Numbered from the stretch's first letter, positions 8,348 through 17,412 are shown. The stretch is 64,000 nucleotides of DNA from Anaerolineae bacterium (GCA_019637615.1 JAHBVJ010000008.1:175546-239545), one strand, 5' to 3'. Numbers and translations: made by a program. The notes: a model not told the origin generated them from the letters alone.

Positions 8348-8934
8348 ACGGCCTCGCGCGGCAAGATCAGTTCATCCAGCACATAAGCGTGCAGTCGTTG
8401 ATGCTGTTCGCGCACAAAATCTGAAATATCTTCAATGCTGACGATCCAGTCTTTGGCGTAATGAGCGAGCGCTTCGCCGCGCAAGCCTAGCTGGATCGCC
8501 CGCCGTTCGAGTTTGGCTCCCGACGGATGATGATCGGGATCCCACTGCAAGCGCACATCGGAACGGGCGACGGCAGCTTGCCACGCGGCTTCCATCCCGT
8601 ACACGGCTGCCACATACGAGGAATGCACCGCTTGCGCCAAGACCTGATCGAAGGCTGCCCGCTTGAGTCGAATCGCCAGCACGACCTCTTGTTGCTCCTT
8701 CGTACCCCACCCACAGCGGTACATCATCCATAGGAAATTCGGCTTGATCCAGCTCATACGCTGCACACTGAATGCACCGCCAAAGTAGCCGTGCTGTGTG
8801 GCGAAGTGCCCGATCTCCGCGCGATAGGCTTGGTACACGATCACCGAGTCATCGTCGTATTGTGCGAGGATATGCCGTCCTGTTTGGGGCCACCGCGCGT
8901 TCTGGTCGCGGTAAAGTTCAGTCAGCAGATTCAT
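8296..8934 (-). CDS. DUF4291 domain-containing protein
   Basis: A 212-residue protein matching DUF4291 over its whole length: MNLLTELYRDQNARWPQTGR at the start, VIVYQAYRAEIG, the RMSWIKPNFLWMMYRCGW motif and the IQWDPDH-like segment LQWDPDHHPSGAKLERRAIQ. The biochemical role of the family is not established. The start at 8934 is fixed by GAGGAGG. This start lies inside the last codons of the ADP-ribosylglycohydrolase gene (17-bp overlap), so the pair is translationally coupled and may act together on ADP-ribose chemistry (inference). The 3' end overlaps the flavodoxin gene. Confidence 0.85.
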   Translation of the reverse strand: MNLLTELYRDQNARWPQTGRHILAQYDDDSVIVYQAYRAEIGHFATQHGYFGGAFSVQRMSWIKPNFLWMMYRCGWGTKEQQEVVLAIRLKRAAFDQVLAQAVHSSYVAAVYGMEAAWQAAVARSDVRLQWDPDHHPSGAKLERRAIQLGLRGEALAHYAKDWIVSIEDISDFVREQHQRLHAYVLDELILPREAVYPVTDPATAAKLGLSA

Positions 8935-9835
8935 GATCCTCCTCGTCGCTAAACGCCCACACAGGCAGTGTTTCCAGCCGATGTAGCCAATCAGCAGGAA
9001 TTTGATCCAATCCGGTGTGACTCGCCACGATGCTGCCGACGATGGCACAGTTCGTATCGATGTCACCGCCAACGCTGGCAGTTTTCTCGATAGCCACTTG
9101 GAAATCATCCAAGTAGCTGCCAGCCAGCCATAGCGCGAATGGTACGGTCATCTGGGCGATGGAAGGCCGTCCATTGCCGAGCCGCTTCGATGCCTCATGA
9201 GGGGTAGTGGTCGGGTTCAACGCAAGGGCTTTTTCCAGCTTGCGGCGTATCTCGCTCGGCGGCATTCTAGAGAGGATGGCACTGAGAAAAGTTTCCCTCG
9301 TGAGTGCGTGGGGTTGTTGACGAGCATTCGTGACAATTGCCGCTGCCATCGTCACTGCGATCCCGCCCGCGATGCCTTCAGGATGCGCGTGTGTGACTAC
9401 CGCTGATTTTTCAGCTTGCGCGATCAGCATCTCCGTATCATCCGCAAAATACGCCCCAAGCGGTGCGATCCTCATGGCTGCACCGTTACCATACGAACCT
9501 GTACCCTCAAACATGCCGATGGACAATGCCCGCCAGTCACCACCGGAGGCGATGGCTTTGAACAGCCGCGTTACGCCCTGCCCGTAGCCTCGCTTGCCTT
9601 CCCGACGGAGGGCGAACTGCTGCGCCAATTCGTCTTGTCGAATCTCGCCATAGCGCCGCAACTGTGCGTAGATCGACAGCGCCATTTGCGTATCGTCGGA
9701 ATATTCCCACGTCACGGCACTATGCTTGCGGTGGTTATAGCCGTGATGGTTGCCATACGCATCACCCACCGACAGCCCAATCAGGGCGGTATAGGCGCGC
9801 TGCAAACGCGGATCTGTCGGCATGAAGATGAGCAT
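8918..9835 (-). CDS. ADP-ribosylglycohydrolase family protein
   Basis: About 305 residues of the ARH/DraG fold, metal-dependent hydrolases that remove ADP-ribose from proteins or other acceptors. Visible motifs are GLSVGDAYGNHHG near the start, YSDDTQMAL (the first metal-binding Ser-Asp-Asp), YGNGAAMRIAPLGA, VTHAHPEGIAGGIA and the late VGGDIDTNCAIVGSI metal motif. The canonical aspartates are all present, so it should be active. I prefer ATG 9835, with AGGTAG about 8 nt upstream, over GTG 9841. It overlaps the DUF4291 gene and is clearly the first gene of that pair. Confidence 0.9.
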   Translation of the reverse strand: MLIFMPTDPRLQRAYTALIGLSVGDAYGNHHGYNHRKHSAVTWEYSDDTQMALSIYAQLRRYGEIRQDELAQQFALRREGKRGYGQGVTRLFKAIASGGDWRALSIGMFEGTGSYGNGAAMRIAPLGAYFADDTEMLIAQAEKSAVVTHAHPEGIAGGIAVTMAAAIVTNARQQPHALTRETFLSAILSRMPPSEIRRKLEKALALNPTTTPHEASKRLGNGRPSIAQMTVPFALWLAGSYLDDFQVAIEKTASVGGDIDTNCAIVGSIVASHTGLDQIPADWLHRLETLPVWAFSDEEDHESAD

Positions 9836-9947
9836 AGACACTACCTAGCTTAAGCTATATGTTGGACGTACATTCATTCTAAAGCGCAAATGCAAAACAA
9901 TATATACTGAAGTGGGGAGATAGACCGGATAGTGGGGGCAAAATCGG

Positions 9948-10430
9948 ATGTCTAAAAAGATTACCGAGTCTGAAATTCGCATTCACCTCCAGACCTTGAG
10001 CGAGACGCCGCGCCGCCTTCACGCTTGCACCGATGGCCTCGATGACAAGCGGCTGCGAAGTGCGCCGCCGGATGAGTGGTCACCTGTGGAGATCATGGGG
10101 CATTTACGCGCCTGTGCGGAGATTTGGTCGTTCAGCATTTGCGCCATGCTGACGCTCGACTCGCCGGAATTAGGGCATGTCCATCCACGAGACTGGGTGA
10201 AGAAACTCGGCTATGCCAGCCTCGGCTTCGCGGAAAATCTAGAGGCGCTGGAAGTCGGGCGGAAGAACTTGCTGCGCTTGTTGCAACCGTTAACGCTCGA
10301 TGCGTGGGGACGTTCGGCGCGCTTCGTGGGGATGCAGAATGTCCACACGATCTTCGATGAAACATACCGCATGGCAACCCACGAAGCCGGACATTGTGAG
10401 CAGATCGAGCAGTTGCTAACCGCCCGTTAG
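9948..10430 (+). CDS. DinB family protein
   Basis: A 160-residue four-helix-bundle protein of the DinB/YfiT class, a fold that usually holds a metal ion through three His residues and includes thiol transferases of the bacillithiol/mycothiol type. The pattern is PPDEWSPVEIMGHLRACAEIW, with the first His (about 51), and the C-terminal MATHEAGHCEQIEQLL with two more His residues. The first and last helices are well conserved. The function of this member is unknown. It is a single gene converging on the nitroreductase gene, 4 bp apart. Confidence 0.82.
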   Translation: MSKKITESEIRIHLQTLSETPRRLHACTDGLDDKRLRSAPPDEWSPVEIMGHLRACAEIWSFSICAMLTLDSPELGHVHPRDWVKKLGYASLGFAENLEALEVGRKNLLRLLQPLTLDAWGRSARFVGMQNVHTIFDETYRMATHEAGHCEQIEQLLTAR

Positions 10431-10434
10431 CGGC

Positions 10435-10932
10435 TCACCATTTCTCCCAATGCACGACCTCATCCAGTGGCTTGCGCCCACCCATTTTGCTCGGCTTGTA
10501 ATCGGAAGCAGGATAGCCGAACGAGATCGCGCCCATCACGTAATGATCGGCGGGCACGCCGAGGATGGCGCGGGCTTCGTCGGGACGGTGGAAGTTGGCG
10601 ATGCACGATCCGATGCCTAATTCATGCGCTTCAAGCTGCATCAGAGCGGCGACTTGCCCCAAGTCGAAGGCGTTCCACGGGTTTTCTTGCGTGCCGACCA
10701 GCGCGATTGCCAGCGGCGCGCCGATAAGATGCTGCGCGAAATCGCCCGCCGTCGAGAGCGCCTTGAGCCGTTCGCGATCCTTGATCACGATGAACTGCCA
10801 CCACTGTCGATTTTTGCTGCTCTGAGAGCGCCGCCCCGCGTTGAGGATGGCTTCCAGTACCTCGTCGGGAATCGGATCGGGGCGGAATTGGCGGACAGCA
10901 TGACGCGTGCGAATCGCATCTTTGACGTTCAA
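10435..10932 (-). CDS. Nitroreductase family protein
   Basis: A 165-residue FMN-dependent nitroreductase-fold enzyme. It begins NVKDAIRTRHAVRQFRPDPI, the FMN-phosphate binding RTRxSVR-type motif, and has AGRRSQSSKNRQWWQFIVI and the late GYPASDYKPSKMGGRKPLDE tail. The start is the TTG at 10932, set by GGAGG 5 nt upstream; an earlier ATG at 10971 would add 13 residues that the family lacks. The substrate cannot be deduced; relatives reduce nitro compounds, quinones or enones with NAD(P)H. Confidence 0.88.
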   Translation of the reverse strand: MNVKDAIRTRHAVRQFRPDPIPDEVLEAILNAGRRSQSSKNRQWWQFIVIKDRERLKALSTAGDFAQHLIGAPLAIALVGTQENPWNAFDLGQVAALMQLEAHELGIGSCIANFHRPDEARAILGVPADHYVMGAISFGYPASDYKPSKMGGRKPLDEVVHWEKW

Positions 10933-11050
10933 AATAACCTCCAATTGAAGCATCAAGTTATTGGGGATCATAACACAATGGACGGCAACATTACTTGCTG
11001 CCGCCCATCGCGTTCTAAGGAGAAACCGGTAGTTAGCAAAGGTAGAAGGA

Positions 11051-13579
11051 TCAGGCGCGGTTGGTTACGTTCGGCTTGATCGTGATCTCGGCGGGCGCGT
11101 CCAGCCAGCGCATGTTGAGCGAGTCCCCCTTGAGGCCAGTCACACTGACGTGCTGGTCATCGCCGGGGATGATGTCGAGCATGTTATCGCTCCACTTCAC
11201 GTCATCGCCTGCCGCCAAGACCACTGCCCGCGCTGGACGCGCCGCACTGATGCGCAGCGTGGTCGAGGCAGCGTCGGACGACTCGATGGTGATGCTCAAG
11301 CCGGGATCGGGGACGTGGAAGCGCTTGGGCGGATCAGGCCACAGGGCGGCACGTGCCAGCACCGTCTCGCCTTGCAACAGCCGGGCGCTGACCACCGCGC
11401 CTGCTTCCCGCGCCGCCTTGAAATCGAAGCGTCCCAATTCGGTGCTGCGGTTCGCGCCCGCGTGGATGGTGATCCGCTGCTGGGCAACCTGTTCGCCCGT
11501 CAGTGCCCACACCTGAAGATCGAGATCGGCGTCGATGGCGTGCAGCGTACCATTGGCAAGCCAGACATCGGCATGACCATCGGCAGCGGCGATACCGAGC
11601 GCCACTTGCGCGAGACTGCGGCGGAAGCGATAGTAAGCAGGCTTGAGGCGCAAGAAGTAATCCACCAGCGCCCAACTGGTGACAGGCCAGCAGTCGTTGA
11701 TCTGCCAGACCAGCGCGCCCGCCGTCCGGTAGCGGCCTTCGCCCTGCCAGCGCCGACGCCAGCCATCTGCAGCGGCGGCGACGGCCTCGGACTGCACGAA
11801 CTGGCTGAAGTTGATGTATTCCGCCAGCGTGCTGGCCTCGCCCGTATTCTGCGCGAGATAGTGATCGAGGCGTTGGGGGCCTTCGCCAGCTTTGTTGTGG
11901 AAGTTCATCACGGCGCTGTGGACGGCGCGATCTTCGGGGCGCGTGAACTGCTCGATGGTGGCGAGTTCCGGCGCGGCTTGCATCCCGAACTCGCTGACGA
12001 AGCGGCCTTGATACAACGGATAGTCGCGGTAATCGGCCTTCGAACCGTGCCAAATTTCCCACGTGTGGCGATCTCCGATGGTCTGGTCAGCCACGGACGC
12101 GCCGCCATAGGGGCTACCGGGCCAGTACAGGCGGGTAGGATCAAGCTGTCCACAGACATTGGGCAGCAAGCGCTCGTAGATCTCACGCGCGGGGAAGTTG
12201 GAGTTCACAAAATCGCCGTGGAAGTTGACATCGTAGACATGGAGCGCTTCCGCGACCTGATAATCTTCGTTGTTGCCGCACCACAGCGCGATGCACGCGT
12301 GATGACGCAGCCGCCGCACGGTGGCTTCGGCTTCGGCCCGCACGTTGAGCAAAAATTCGGGATGTGCGGGATACATGCCGCACGCGAACATGAAGTCTTG
12401 CCAGACCAGCAAGCCGAGTTCATCGCACAGATCGTAGAAGACATCTTCTTCGTAGATGCCGCCGCCCCACACGCGCAGCATGATCATGTTGCCTTCCGCC
12501 GCTAGTGTCAGCCATTCGCGGTAGCGGTCGGGCGTCAGGCGCGGAACGAACGAGTCGGCGGGAATCCAGTTCGCACCTCCTGCAAACAGCGGGATATTGT
12601 TGACTTCGAAGTAGAAAGTGCTGCCCGGTTCGCTTTCGATGGGGTCTTGCACCACGCGCAGACGCCGCAGACCAAGCCACAATTCACGCGTATCCAGCAC
12701 GACACCGCCCGTGGACAGCGTCGCCACCACGCGATAACGCGGCTGCTTGCCGTAGCCAAGCGGATACCAGAGTTCGGGAGTCGTCAGCGTGAAGGTGTAC
12801 TTTACTGTGCCGCCTTCGACGGGCAGTTCGGCGCTGTGGATAGCTTCGCCCGTCGGGCTAAATACCGTCAAGGTGATATGTTCCGCCGTCGGCACGGCGG
12901 AACCATGATCGAGCGTGAGCGTGACGGGCAGCGTCGCCGTGCGCAGATCGGCGCTGACTTCGGCGGGCACATGCAGATCAGTGATGCGAGTCGTGTAGGC
13001 TTCCAGATAGACCGGACGCCACAGGCCAGCCGTCAGCAGCGTTGGACCCCAATCCCAACCGTAGTGATACTGCGCTTTCCGCACGTAGACGCGGCTGGTG
13101 TCGCCGTTCCACGCCAGCCGTGGGCCATATTTTTCTTCCAGTGCCCGCCCGCGCAGAAAGGCGGAAGCGAACCGGATATGCAGCATGTTGCCCGTTGGTT
13201 TGAGCAGCGGACGCACATCCACGCGGCGCGGCACAAACATATTCTCGCTGACGAGGATCAATGTGCCGTTCAGCCAGACTTCCGCGAAGGTGTCTAGCCC
13301 GTCGAAGCACAGCGCGACCTGTTCACTCGTCAGCAGCGAGTCCGGCACGTCAAACGTGCAGCGATAGAGCCAATCCGTCTCGCCTATCCACTTCACATCA
13401 TGTTCATTGGTGCCGAAGAACGGATCGGGGATGCGTCCAGCCCGCAGCAGGTCTTGATGTACGCTGCCCGGAACGTTGGCGGGCAGCCACCCATCGAGCG
13501 CGGCGAATTCCGCTGGCAAGTCAAGCGTGGCATCGCTGGCTTTGACCTGCCAACCTGCCGACAAACTGAGACGATGCAT
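11051..13579 (-). CDS. Beta-mannosidase, glycoside hydrolase family 2
   Basis: An 842-residue GH2 enzyme removing beta-linked mannose from the non-reducing ends of mannooligosaccharides. It starts with the jelly-roll sugar-binding domain (WQVKASDATLDLP, then VPGSVHQDLLRAGRIPDPF, typical of beta-mannosidases), then Ig-like domains and the TIM barrel. The acid/base Glu is in LWCGNNED (about residue 433) and the nucleophile Glu in VSEFGMQAAP (about 531). No signal peptide is present, so it acts on imported sugars. It lies 15 bp after GH130 in one leftward operon, which is a coherent mannoside pathway. Confidence 0.93.
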   Translation of the reverse strand: MHRLSLSAGWQVKASDATLDLPAEFAALDGWLPANVPGSVHQDLLRAGRIPDPFFGTNEHDVKWIGETDWLYRCTFDVPDSLLTSEQVALCFDGLDTFAEVWLNGTLILVSENMFVPRRVDVRPLLKPTGNMLHIRFASAFLRGRALEEKYGPRLAWNGDTSRVYVRKAQYHYGWDWGPTLLTAGLWRPVYLEAYTTRITDLHVPAEVSADLRTATLPVTLTLDHGSAVPTAEHITLTVFSPTGEAIHSAELPVEGGTVKYTFTLTTPELWYPLGYGKQPRYRVVATLSTGGVVLDTRELWLGLRRLRVVQDPIESEPGSTFYFEVNNIPLFAGGANWIPADSFVPRLTPDRYREWLTLAAEGNMIMLRVWGGGIYEEDVFYDLCDELGLLVWQDFMFACGMYPAHPEFLLNVRAEAEATVRRLRHHACIALWCGNNEDYQVAEALHVYDVNFHGDFVNSNFPAREIYERLLPNVCGQLDPTRLYWPGSPYGGASVADQTIGDRHTWEIWHGSKADYRDYPLYQGRFVSEFGMQAAPELATIEQFTRPEDRAVHSAVMNFHNKAGEGPQRLDHYLAQNTGEASTLAEYINFSQFVQSEAVAAAADGWRRRWQGEGRYRTAGALVWQINDCWPVTSWALVDYFLRLKPAYYRFRRSLAQVALGIAAADGHADVWLANGTLHAIDADLDLQVWALTGEQVAQQRITIHAGANRSTELGRFDFKAAREAGAVVSARLLQGETVLARAALWPDPPKRFHVPDPGLSITIESSDAASTTLRISAARPARAVVLAAGDDVKWSDNMLDIIPGDDQHVSVTGLKGDSLNMRWLDAPAEITIKPNVTNRA

Positions 13580-13594
13580 GTGCGTGTTTCCTGT

Positions 13595-14515
13595 TTAGAA
13601 GCTGTGTGTTTTGATGAAATCGATAATATCAGGTACGTTCGCTTCTGCCATCGAAACACATGTATCAGCGGAACCGTAATACAGTCGCAGCCGTTCGCCC
13701 TCCACGATGGCGGAACTGGGGAAGACCACGTTCGGCACGTCCCCGACGCGCTCGTAAATCTCGGTGGGAGCCAGCAGATAGTCCTGCGTACGGTAGAGCA
13801 CCTTCCACGGCTTTTCCAGATCGAGCAGCGCGCCACCCGCGTAGTACAAATAGCCGTTGCAGCTCGTCCACACGCCGTGATAGATCAGCAGCCAGCCTTC
13901 GGGCGTCTCGATGGGTGCGGGGCCGGGGCCGATCTTGGTGGACTGCCAACCGCTGGTTGGCCCCATCACGAAGCGGTGTTTGCCCCAATAAGTCAGGTCG
14001 GGGCTGGTGGCGTAGAAAATGTCACCAAACGGGGTATGTCCACGGTCGCTCGGACGGTGATAGATGGCATATTCACCGTTGATTTTGCGCGGGAAGATCA
14101 CGCAGTTGCGGTTCGCCGTGGGCAGCGGGTTCTCCATCTGTTTGAAGGTTTTGAAGTCCTTCGTCACCGCCAGCCCGATCTGGGGGCCGTGCGCGTCGGC
14201 ATTGCACCATGTGATGTAGTACGTGTCGTCCAGCTTGGTGATGCGCGGATCGTAGCTTTGCTTGTTCACTACGATGTCGGGATCGCTGCTTTCCATCTGG
14301 ATCACTTCCGGGTTGATGTCCCAGTGGATGGCGTCCTTGCTGAAGCCGACGTGAAGCGTAAACGAGAAGTTGATCTCATCTACGCGGAAGATGCCCGCAT
14401 AGCCATCGCCAAAGATGGTCACGGCGCTGTTATGGATACTGTTGGCGCGCGGAACTGCTTTGGCAGTGATGATGGGGTTGCCAGCGTAACGCTTAAAGAC
14501 GGTCTCATTTGCCAT
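13595..14515 (-). CDS. Glycoside hydrolase family 130 (mannoside phosphorylase-like)
   Basis: A 306-residue five-bladed beta-propeller of GH130. Such enzymes mostly phosphorolyse beta-mannosyl linkages to give mannose 1-phosphate; some hydrolyse instead. Evidence: RYAGNPIITAKAVPRANSIH at the start, YDPRITKLDDTYYITWC (with the proton-donor Asp region), the CVIFPRKINGEYAIYHRPSD segment and GPGPAPIETPEGWLLIYHGV. The HRPS and YHGV elements that bind phosphate in the phosphorylases are present, favouring phosphorolysis. ATG 14515 is chosen because AGAGGAAA precedes it. It is the first gene of the GH130-GH2 operon. Confidence 0.9.
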   Translation of the reverse strand: MANETVFKRYAGNPIITAKAVPRANSIHNSAVTIFGDGYAGIFRVDEINFSFTLHVGFSKDAIHWDINPEVIQMESSDPDIVVNKQSYDPRITKLDDTYYITWCNADAHGPQIGLAVTKDFKTFKQMENPLPTANRNCVIFPRKINGEYAIYHRPSDRGHTPFGDIFYATSPDLTYWGKHRFVMGPTSGWQSTKIGPGPAPIETPEGWLLIYHGVWTSCNGYLYYAGGALLDLEKPWKVLYRTQDYLLAPTEIYERVGDVPNVVFPSSAIVEGERLRLYYGSADTCVSMAEANVPDIIDFIKTHSF

Positions 14516-14616
14516 AATATTTTCCTCTAATGGAGAAAAAATAGCGCGAACAAAACAATTTTCACTTGTGCTCGGCAAAGGGTCGTTCAACCCTTGCTAG
14601 GCCAATCTTGTGCATC

Positions 14617-14646
14617 TTGACAAAAACAATAGTTTGATTTTATACT
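14617..14646 (+). promoter_or_regulatory. Sigma70 promoter of the lacI-type gene
   Basis: TTGACA (14617-14622), an 18-bp spacer and TATACT (14641-14646) point at the LacI-type gene. The predicted transcription start falls inside the operator palindrome that begins at 14651, which would give autorepression. Confidence 0.75.
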
Positions 14647-14650
14647 GAAT

Positions 14651-14699
14651 TTGTTCATTGAACAATGATGAACTTTATGATTTGTTCATTGATTGTTCA
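14651..14699. promoter_or_regulatory. TTGTTCA operator cluster
   Basis: A perfect palindrome, TTGTTCA-T-TGAACAA (14651-14665), is followed by two direct TTGTTCA half-sites at 14682-14688 and 14693-14699, with a further partial TGAAC between. The cluster sits between the divergent GH130 and LacI-type genes and just downstream of the lacI promoter, so it is the likely binding site of the LacI-type repressor for both directions. Confidence 0.7.
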
Positions 14700-14743
14700 C
14701 TGGCATGAATATAGTTAAGGTTAAGTAAGGCTTTTTATACTAG

Positions 14744-15790
14744 ATGACTCAGCGAGGGAACGGCGAAGGGGCTACCTTACGCGATGTGGCGCGGTTGGCG
14801 GGAGTGTCGTTAGGCACTGCCTCGCAAGCGCTCAACAAGCGTAACAATGTCGCACCGGAAACCCGTGCTAAGGTGCTTGAAGCAGCCGCTGCACTCGGCT
14901 ATCAGCATCAAACGCGGGTGACGGTCAGCAACCCACAGCCGCTCTCCGTGATCGGGATGATCCTCAAGCAAGATGGGGTGATGCCGATGGCGGCGAATCC
15001 CTTCTACTCGTATGTGTTGTCTGGTGTAGAGCGCGAATGTCAGCGGATGAACCTCAGCCTGATGTTCGCCAGTGTCGAGGTTGATGAACTCAACTGTCCC
15101 GTTTCGTTTCCTCCCATGCTGCTTGATCAAAAAGTAGACGGCATTCTCGTTGTCGGCACCTTTATCGAAGACACCATCCTAGAAATCAGCCAACGGGTCG
15201 ATATGCCCATTGTGCTGATCGATGCGTATGCACCGGGCAAATCCTTCGATAGCGTGATCGCGGATAACTTGAATGGGGCTTACGCCGCCGTCGAGTATTT
15301 GATCAAGCAAGGGCACCGCAACATCGGCCTGATCGGCAGCTTGCCGGATGCGTATCCGAGCATCCGCGAACGCCGTAAGGGCTATTTGCGCGCGCTTAAG
15401 TATCATGGCATCGAGACGAGCTACATCGAGGATGGTCAGCTCAACCGCATCCCTGCTTATGACGCCACTTGTAGACTGCTGCGACGCGCCCCGGAAGTCA
15501 CGGCCATTTTTGCTTGCAATGATGAATGTGCGATCGGGGTGATGAACGCGGCCCGCGAGATGGGCCGAGAAATCCCAAGCGATCTCTCCGTCGTCGGTTT
15601 CGATGACATTGATCTCGCTCAGGAAGTGACGCCCGCTCTAACTACCGTTCACGTTGATAAAGTCCTGATGGGTGTTCTGGCTGTAAGGCACTTGAGAGAC
15701 CGAGCCGAGAGTTTGAATCGTCCTGCACTGACGACCGCACTCAGCACCCAACTCATCGTCCGTGATTCAGTGTTGCCACCGAAGCGGTGA
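14744..15790 (+). CDS. LacI family transcriptional regulator
   Basis: A 348-residue LacI/GalR repressor. The DNA-binding part is TLRDVARLAGVSLGTASQAL with the hinge-helix region AAAALGYQHQ, followed by a periplasmic-binding-protein-like sugar domain (SVIGMILKQDG..., IVLIDAYAPGKSFDSVIADN, VVGFDDIDLAQEVTPALTTV). It lies between mannoside-degrading genes and a sugar importer, and its promoter carries the TTGTTCA operator cluster. It therefore most likely controls this locus in response to a mannoside or related sugar (inference). Confidence 0.92.
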   Translation: MTQRGNGEGATLRDVARLAGVSLGTASQALNKRNNVAPETRAKVLEAAAALGYQHQTRVTVSNPQPLSVIGMILKQDGVMPMAANPFYSYVLSGVERECQRMNLSLMFASVEVDELNCPVSFPPMLLDQKVDGILVVGTFIEDTILEISQRVDMPIVLIDAYAPGKSFDSVIADNLNGAYAAVEYLIKQGHRNIGLIGSLPDAYPSIRERRKGYLRALKYHGIETSYIEDGQLNRIPAYDATCRLLRRAPEVTAIFACNDECAIGVMNAAREMGREIPSDLSVVGFDDIDLAQEVTPALTTVHVDKVLMGVLAVRHLRDRAESLNRPALTTALSTQLIVRDSVLPPKR

Positions 15791-16007
15791 GCTAACGCGA
15801 AGTCACGGGATATTCTGACACAACTAGGGAAAGGAGAGCAACATTTTTTACGTGTGAAGCTGCGAAGTAATTGAAACTTCCACTATCGCCGTTGTCAGAA
15901 ATTTCGTCGCGTACGCAGCCAAGCTCACCCTAGCAGGGTCAGTTTGGTCAGTTCGTGCGTCTCGAAAAATCAGTTTTTGTGTGAACACAGAATACCCGGA
16001 GTCCACT

Positions 16008-17321
16008 ATGTATAGAAATAAACTATCGGTTTTGCTTGCCGTCGTGTTGGCGCTGTCGTTTGCCCTCTCGGTACGGGTTCCGACCGCCACCGCACAAGAC
16101 CTGTCAGGCACCATTACTGTTCTCTCGCACCGCACCGACCTCGATAAAGATGGCACGTTAGCCAAGTATTCGGAAGCCTTCAAGAAGCTGCATCCGAATG
16201 TTACGGTGAACTGGGAAACCATCACCGACTACGCGGGCGAAGTCGCCACCCGCCTGAACACCACCGATTACGGCGATGTCCTGAACATCCCGCCTTCGCT
16301 GTCGGCGGACAAATATCCGAACTTCTTCAGCGCGCTCGGCACGGTCGATGAACTAGGCAAGAAATACCAATTCATCACTGAAGCGGCCTATGAAGGCAAC
16401 GTCTACGGCATCGCCACCACGGGCAACGCCAATGGCATGATCTACAACAAGGAAGTCTTTAAGGCTGCTGGCGTCACCGACGTGCCCAAGACTCCGGAAG
16501 AATTCCTCGCTGCGTTGAAGGCGATCAAGGAAAATACGCAGGCTATCCCGCTGTACACCAACTACCATGCTGGTTGGGCGCTGACCTCGTGGAACACGGG
16601 TCTTCAGGCCTTCAGTGGCGATGCGGACTATGCGAACGTCAAGCTGCCACATCTGGACGCCCCGTTTGCCAGTGACCAACCGCTGTATCAGTCCTACAAG
16701 CTGCTGTACGACGCCGTCAAGGCCGGTTACACGGAAAAAGACCCCACCACCACGGATTGGGAAAAATCCAAGTCGATGATCGCCAATGGTGAAATCGGCG
16801 TGATGAACCTCGGCTCGTGGGCGATTGTGCAAATGCAAGCTGCCGCCGTCGCAGCGGGCAAAGATGCCTCGATCATCGGCTACATGCCGTATCCGACCAG
16901 CGTCGAAGGCAAGCAGTACGCGGGCGCGGGTGGCGACTACAAGATCGCCGTCAACAAGAACAGCCCCAACCAAGAAATCGCCAAGGCTTTCTTGACGTGG
17001 TTCGTGGAAGAATCCAACTTCGCCTACGATCAAGGTGGTATTCCGCCGCTGCTGACCGCCAAGCTGCCGCCCGCCTATGATGCCTTCGCACAAGCTGGTG
17101 TCGTGTTGGTCGTGGATACCCCCGCCAAGGCTGGCGAAGAGGGTCTGGTCAACAACATCGACAAGGAATCCGAAGTCGGTTGGAACAATGGCAGTGGTGT
17201 CTGGCAATCGACGGTAGTCGATGCGGCGCGTGGTCAGATCAGCGAGTCCTTCGATGACCTGATGAACGCCGCTAACGAAAAATGGGCAGCCGCCCGCAAG
17301 TCGCTCGGTGTGACGCCCTAA
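16008..17321 (+). CDS. Sugar ABC transporter substrate-binding protein
   Basis: A 437-residue extracellular solute-binding protein of family 1. A typical signal peptide covers residues 1-29 (LSVLLAVVLALSFALSV, then TATAQ before DLSG), with no lipobox Cys. The mature part has the family layout, with ITVLSHRTDLDKDG, YNKEVFKAAGVTDVPKTPEE and the late WFVEESNFAYDQGGIPPL segment. I use the ATG at 16008, behind CCGGAGTCC, because the signal peptide starts there. Two permease genes follow and no ATPase gene is in the locus, so a shared MsmK-like ATPase encoded elsewhere is expected. The ligand is probably an oligosaccharide released from mannan or pectin. Confidence 0.92.
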   Translation: MYRNKLSVLLAVVLALSFALSVRVPTATAQDLSGTITVLSHRTDLDKDGTLAKYSEAFKKLHPNVTVNWETITDYAGEVATRLNTTDYGDVLNIPPSLSADKYPNFFSALGTVDELGKKYQFITEAAYEGNVYGIATTGNANGMIYNKEVFKAAGVTDVPKTPEEFLAALKAIKENTQAIPLYTNYHAGWALTSWNTGLQAFSGDADYANVKLPHLDAPFASDQPLYQSYKLLYDAVKAGYTEKDPTTTDWEKSKSMIANGEIGVMNLGSWAIVQMQAAAVAAGKDASIIGYMPYPTSVEGKQYAGAGGDYKIAVNKNSPNQEIAKAFLTWFVEESNFAYDQGGIPPLLTAKLPPAYDAFAQAGVVLVVDTPAKAGEEGLVNNIDKESEVGWNNGSGVWQSTVVDAARGQISESFDDLMNAANEKWAAARKSLGVTP

Positions 17322-17364
17322 CGCCATGTTGCGGCGCTAAGGTCGAACCAACCAACGTCTAGAC

Positions 17365-17412
17365 TTGATGCTGCGGCGTGTCATGCCTCGCTTGACATGA
17401 ACGCAGCATCAA
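17365..17412 (+). other. Intra-operon hairpin between binding protein and permease genes
   Basis: TTGATGCTGCG (17365-17375) pairs perfectly with CGCAGCATCAA (17402-17412), and TGTCA/TGACA can extend the stem inside. There is no T-run. Such structures between binding-protein and permease genes usually stabilise the upstream mRNA and lower permease expression. Confidence 0.7.

Noticed and set aside
11150..12505. 451-codon plus-strand frame within the beta-mannosidase gene
   Set aside because: Antisense to the GH2 coding sequence, low-complexity basic composition, no ribosome site or family motif.
13400..14530. 376-codon plus-strand frame antisense to GH130 and the start of GH2
   Set aside because: Overlaps two genes with complete catalytic motifs; no motif of its own.
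16353..17327. 324-codon minus-strand frame over the sugar-binding-protein gene
   Set aside because: Antisense shadow in GC-rich coding sequence; the plus frame has signal peptide and family signatures.
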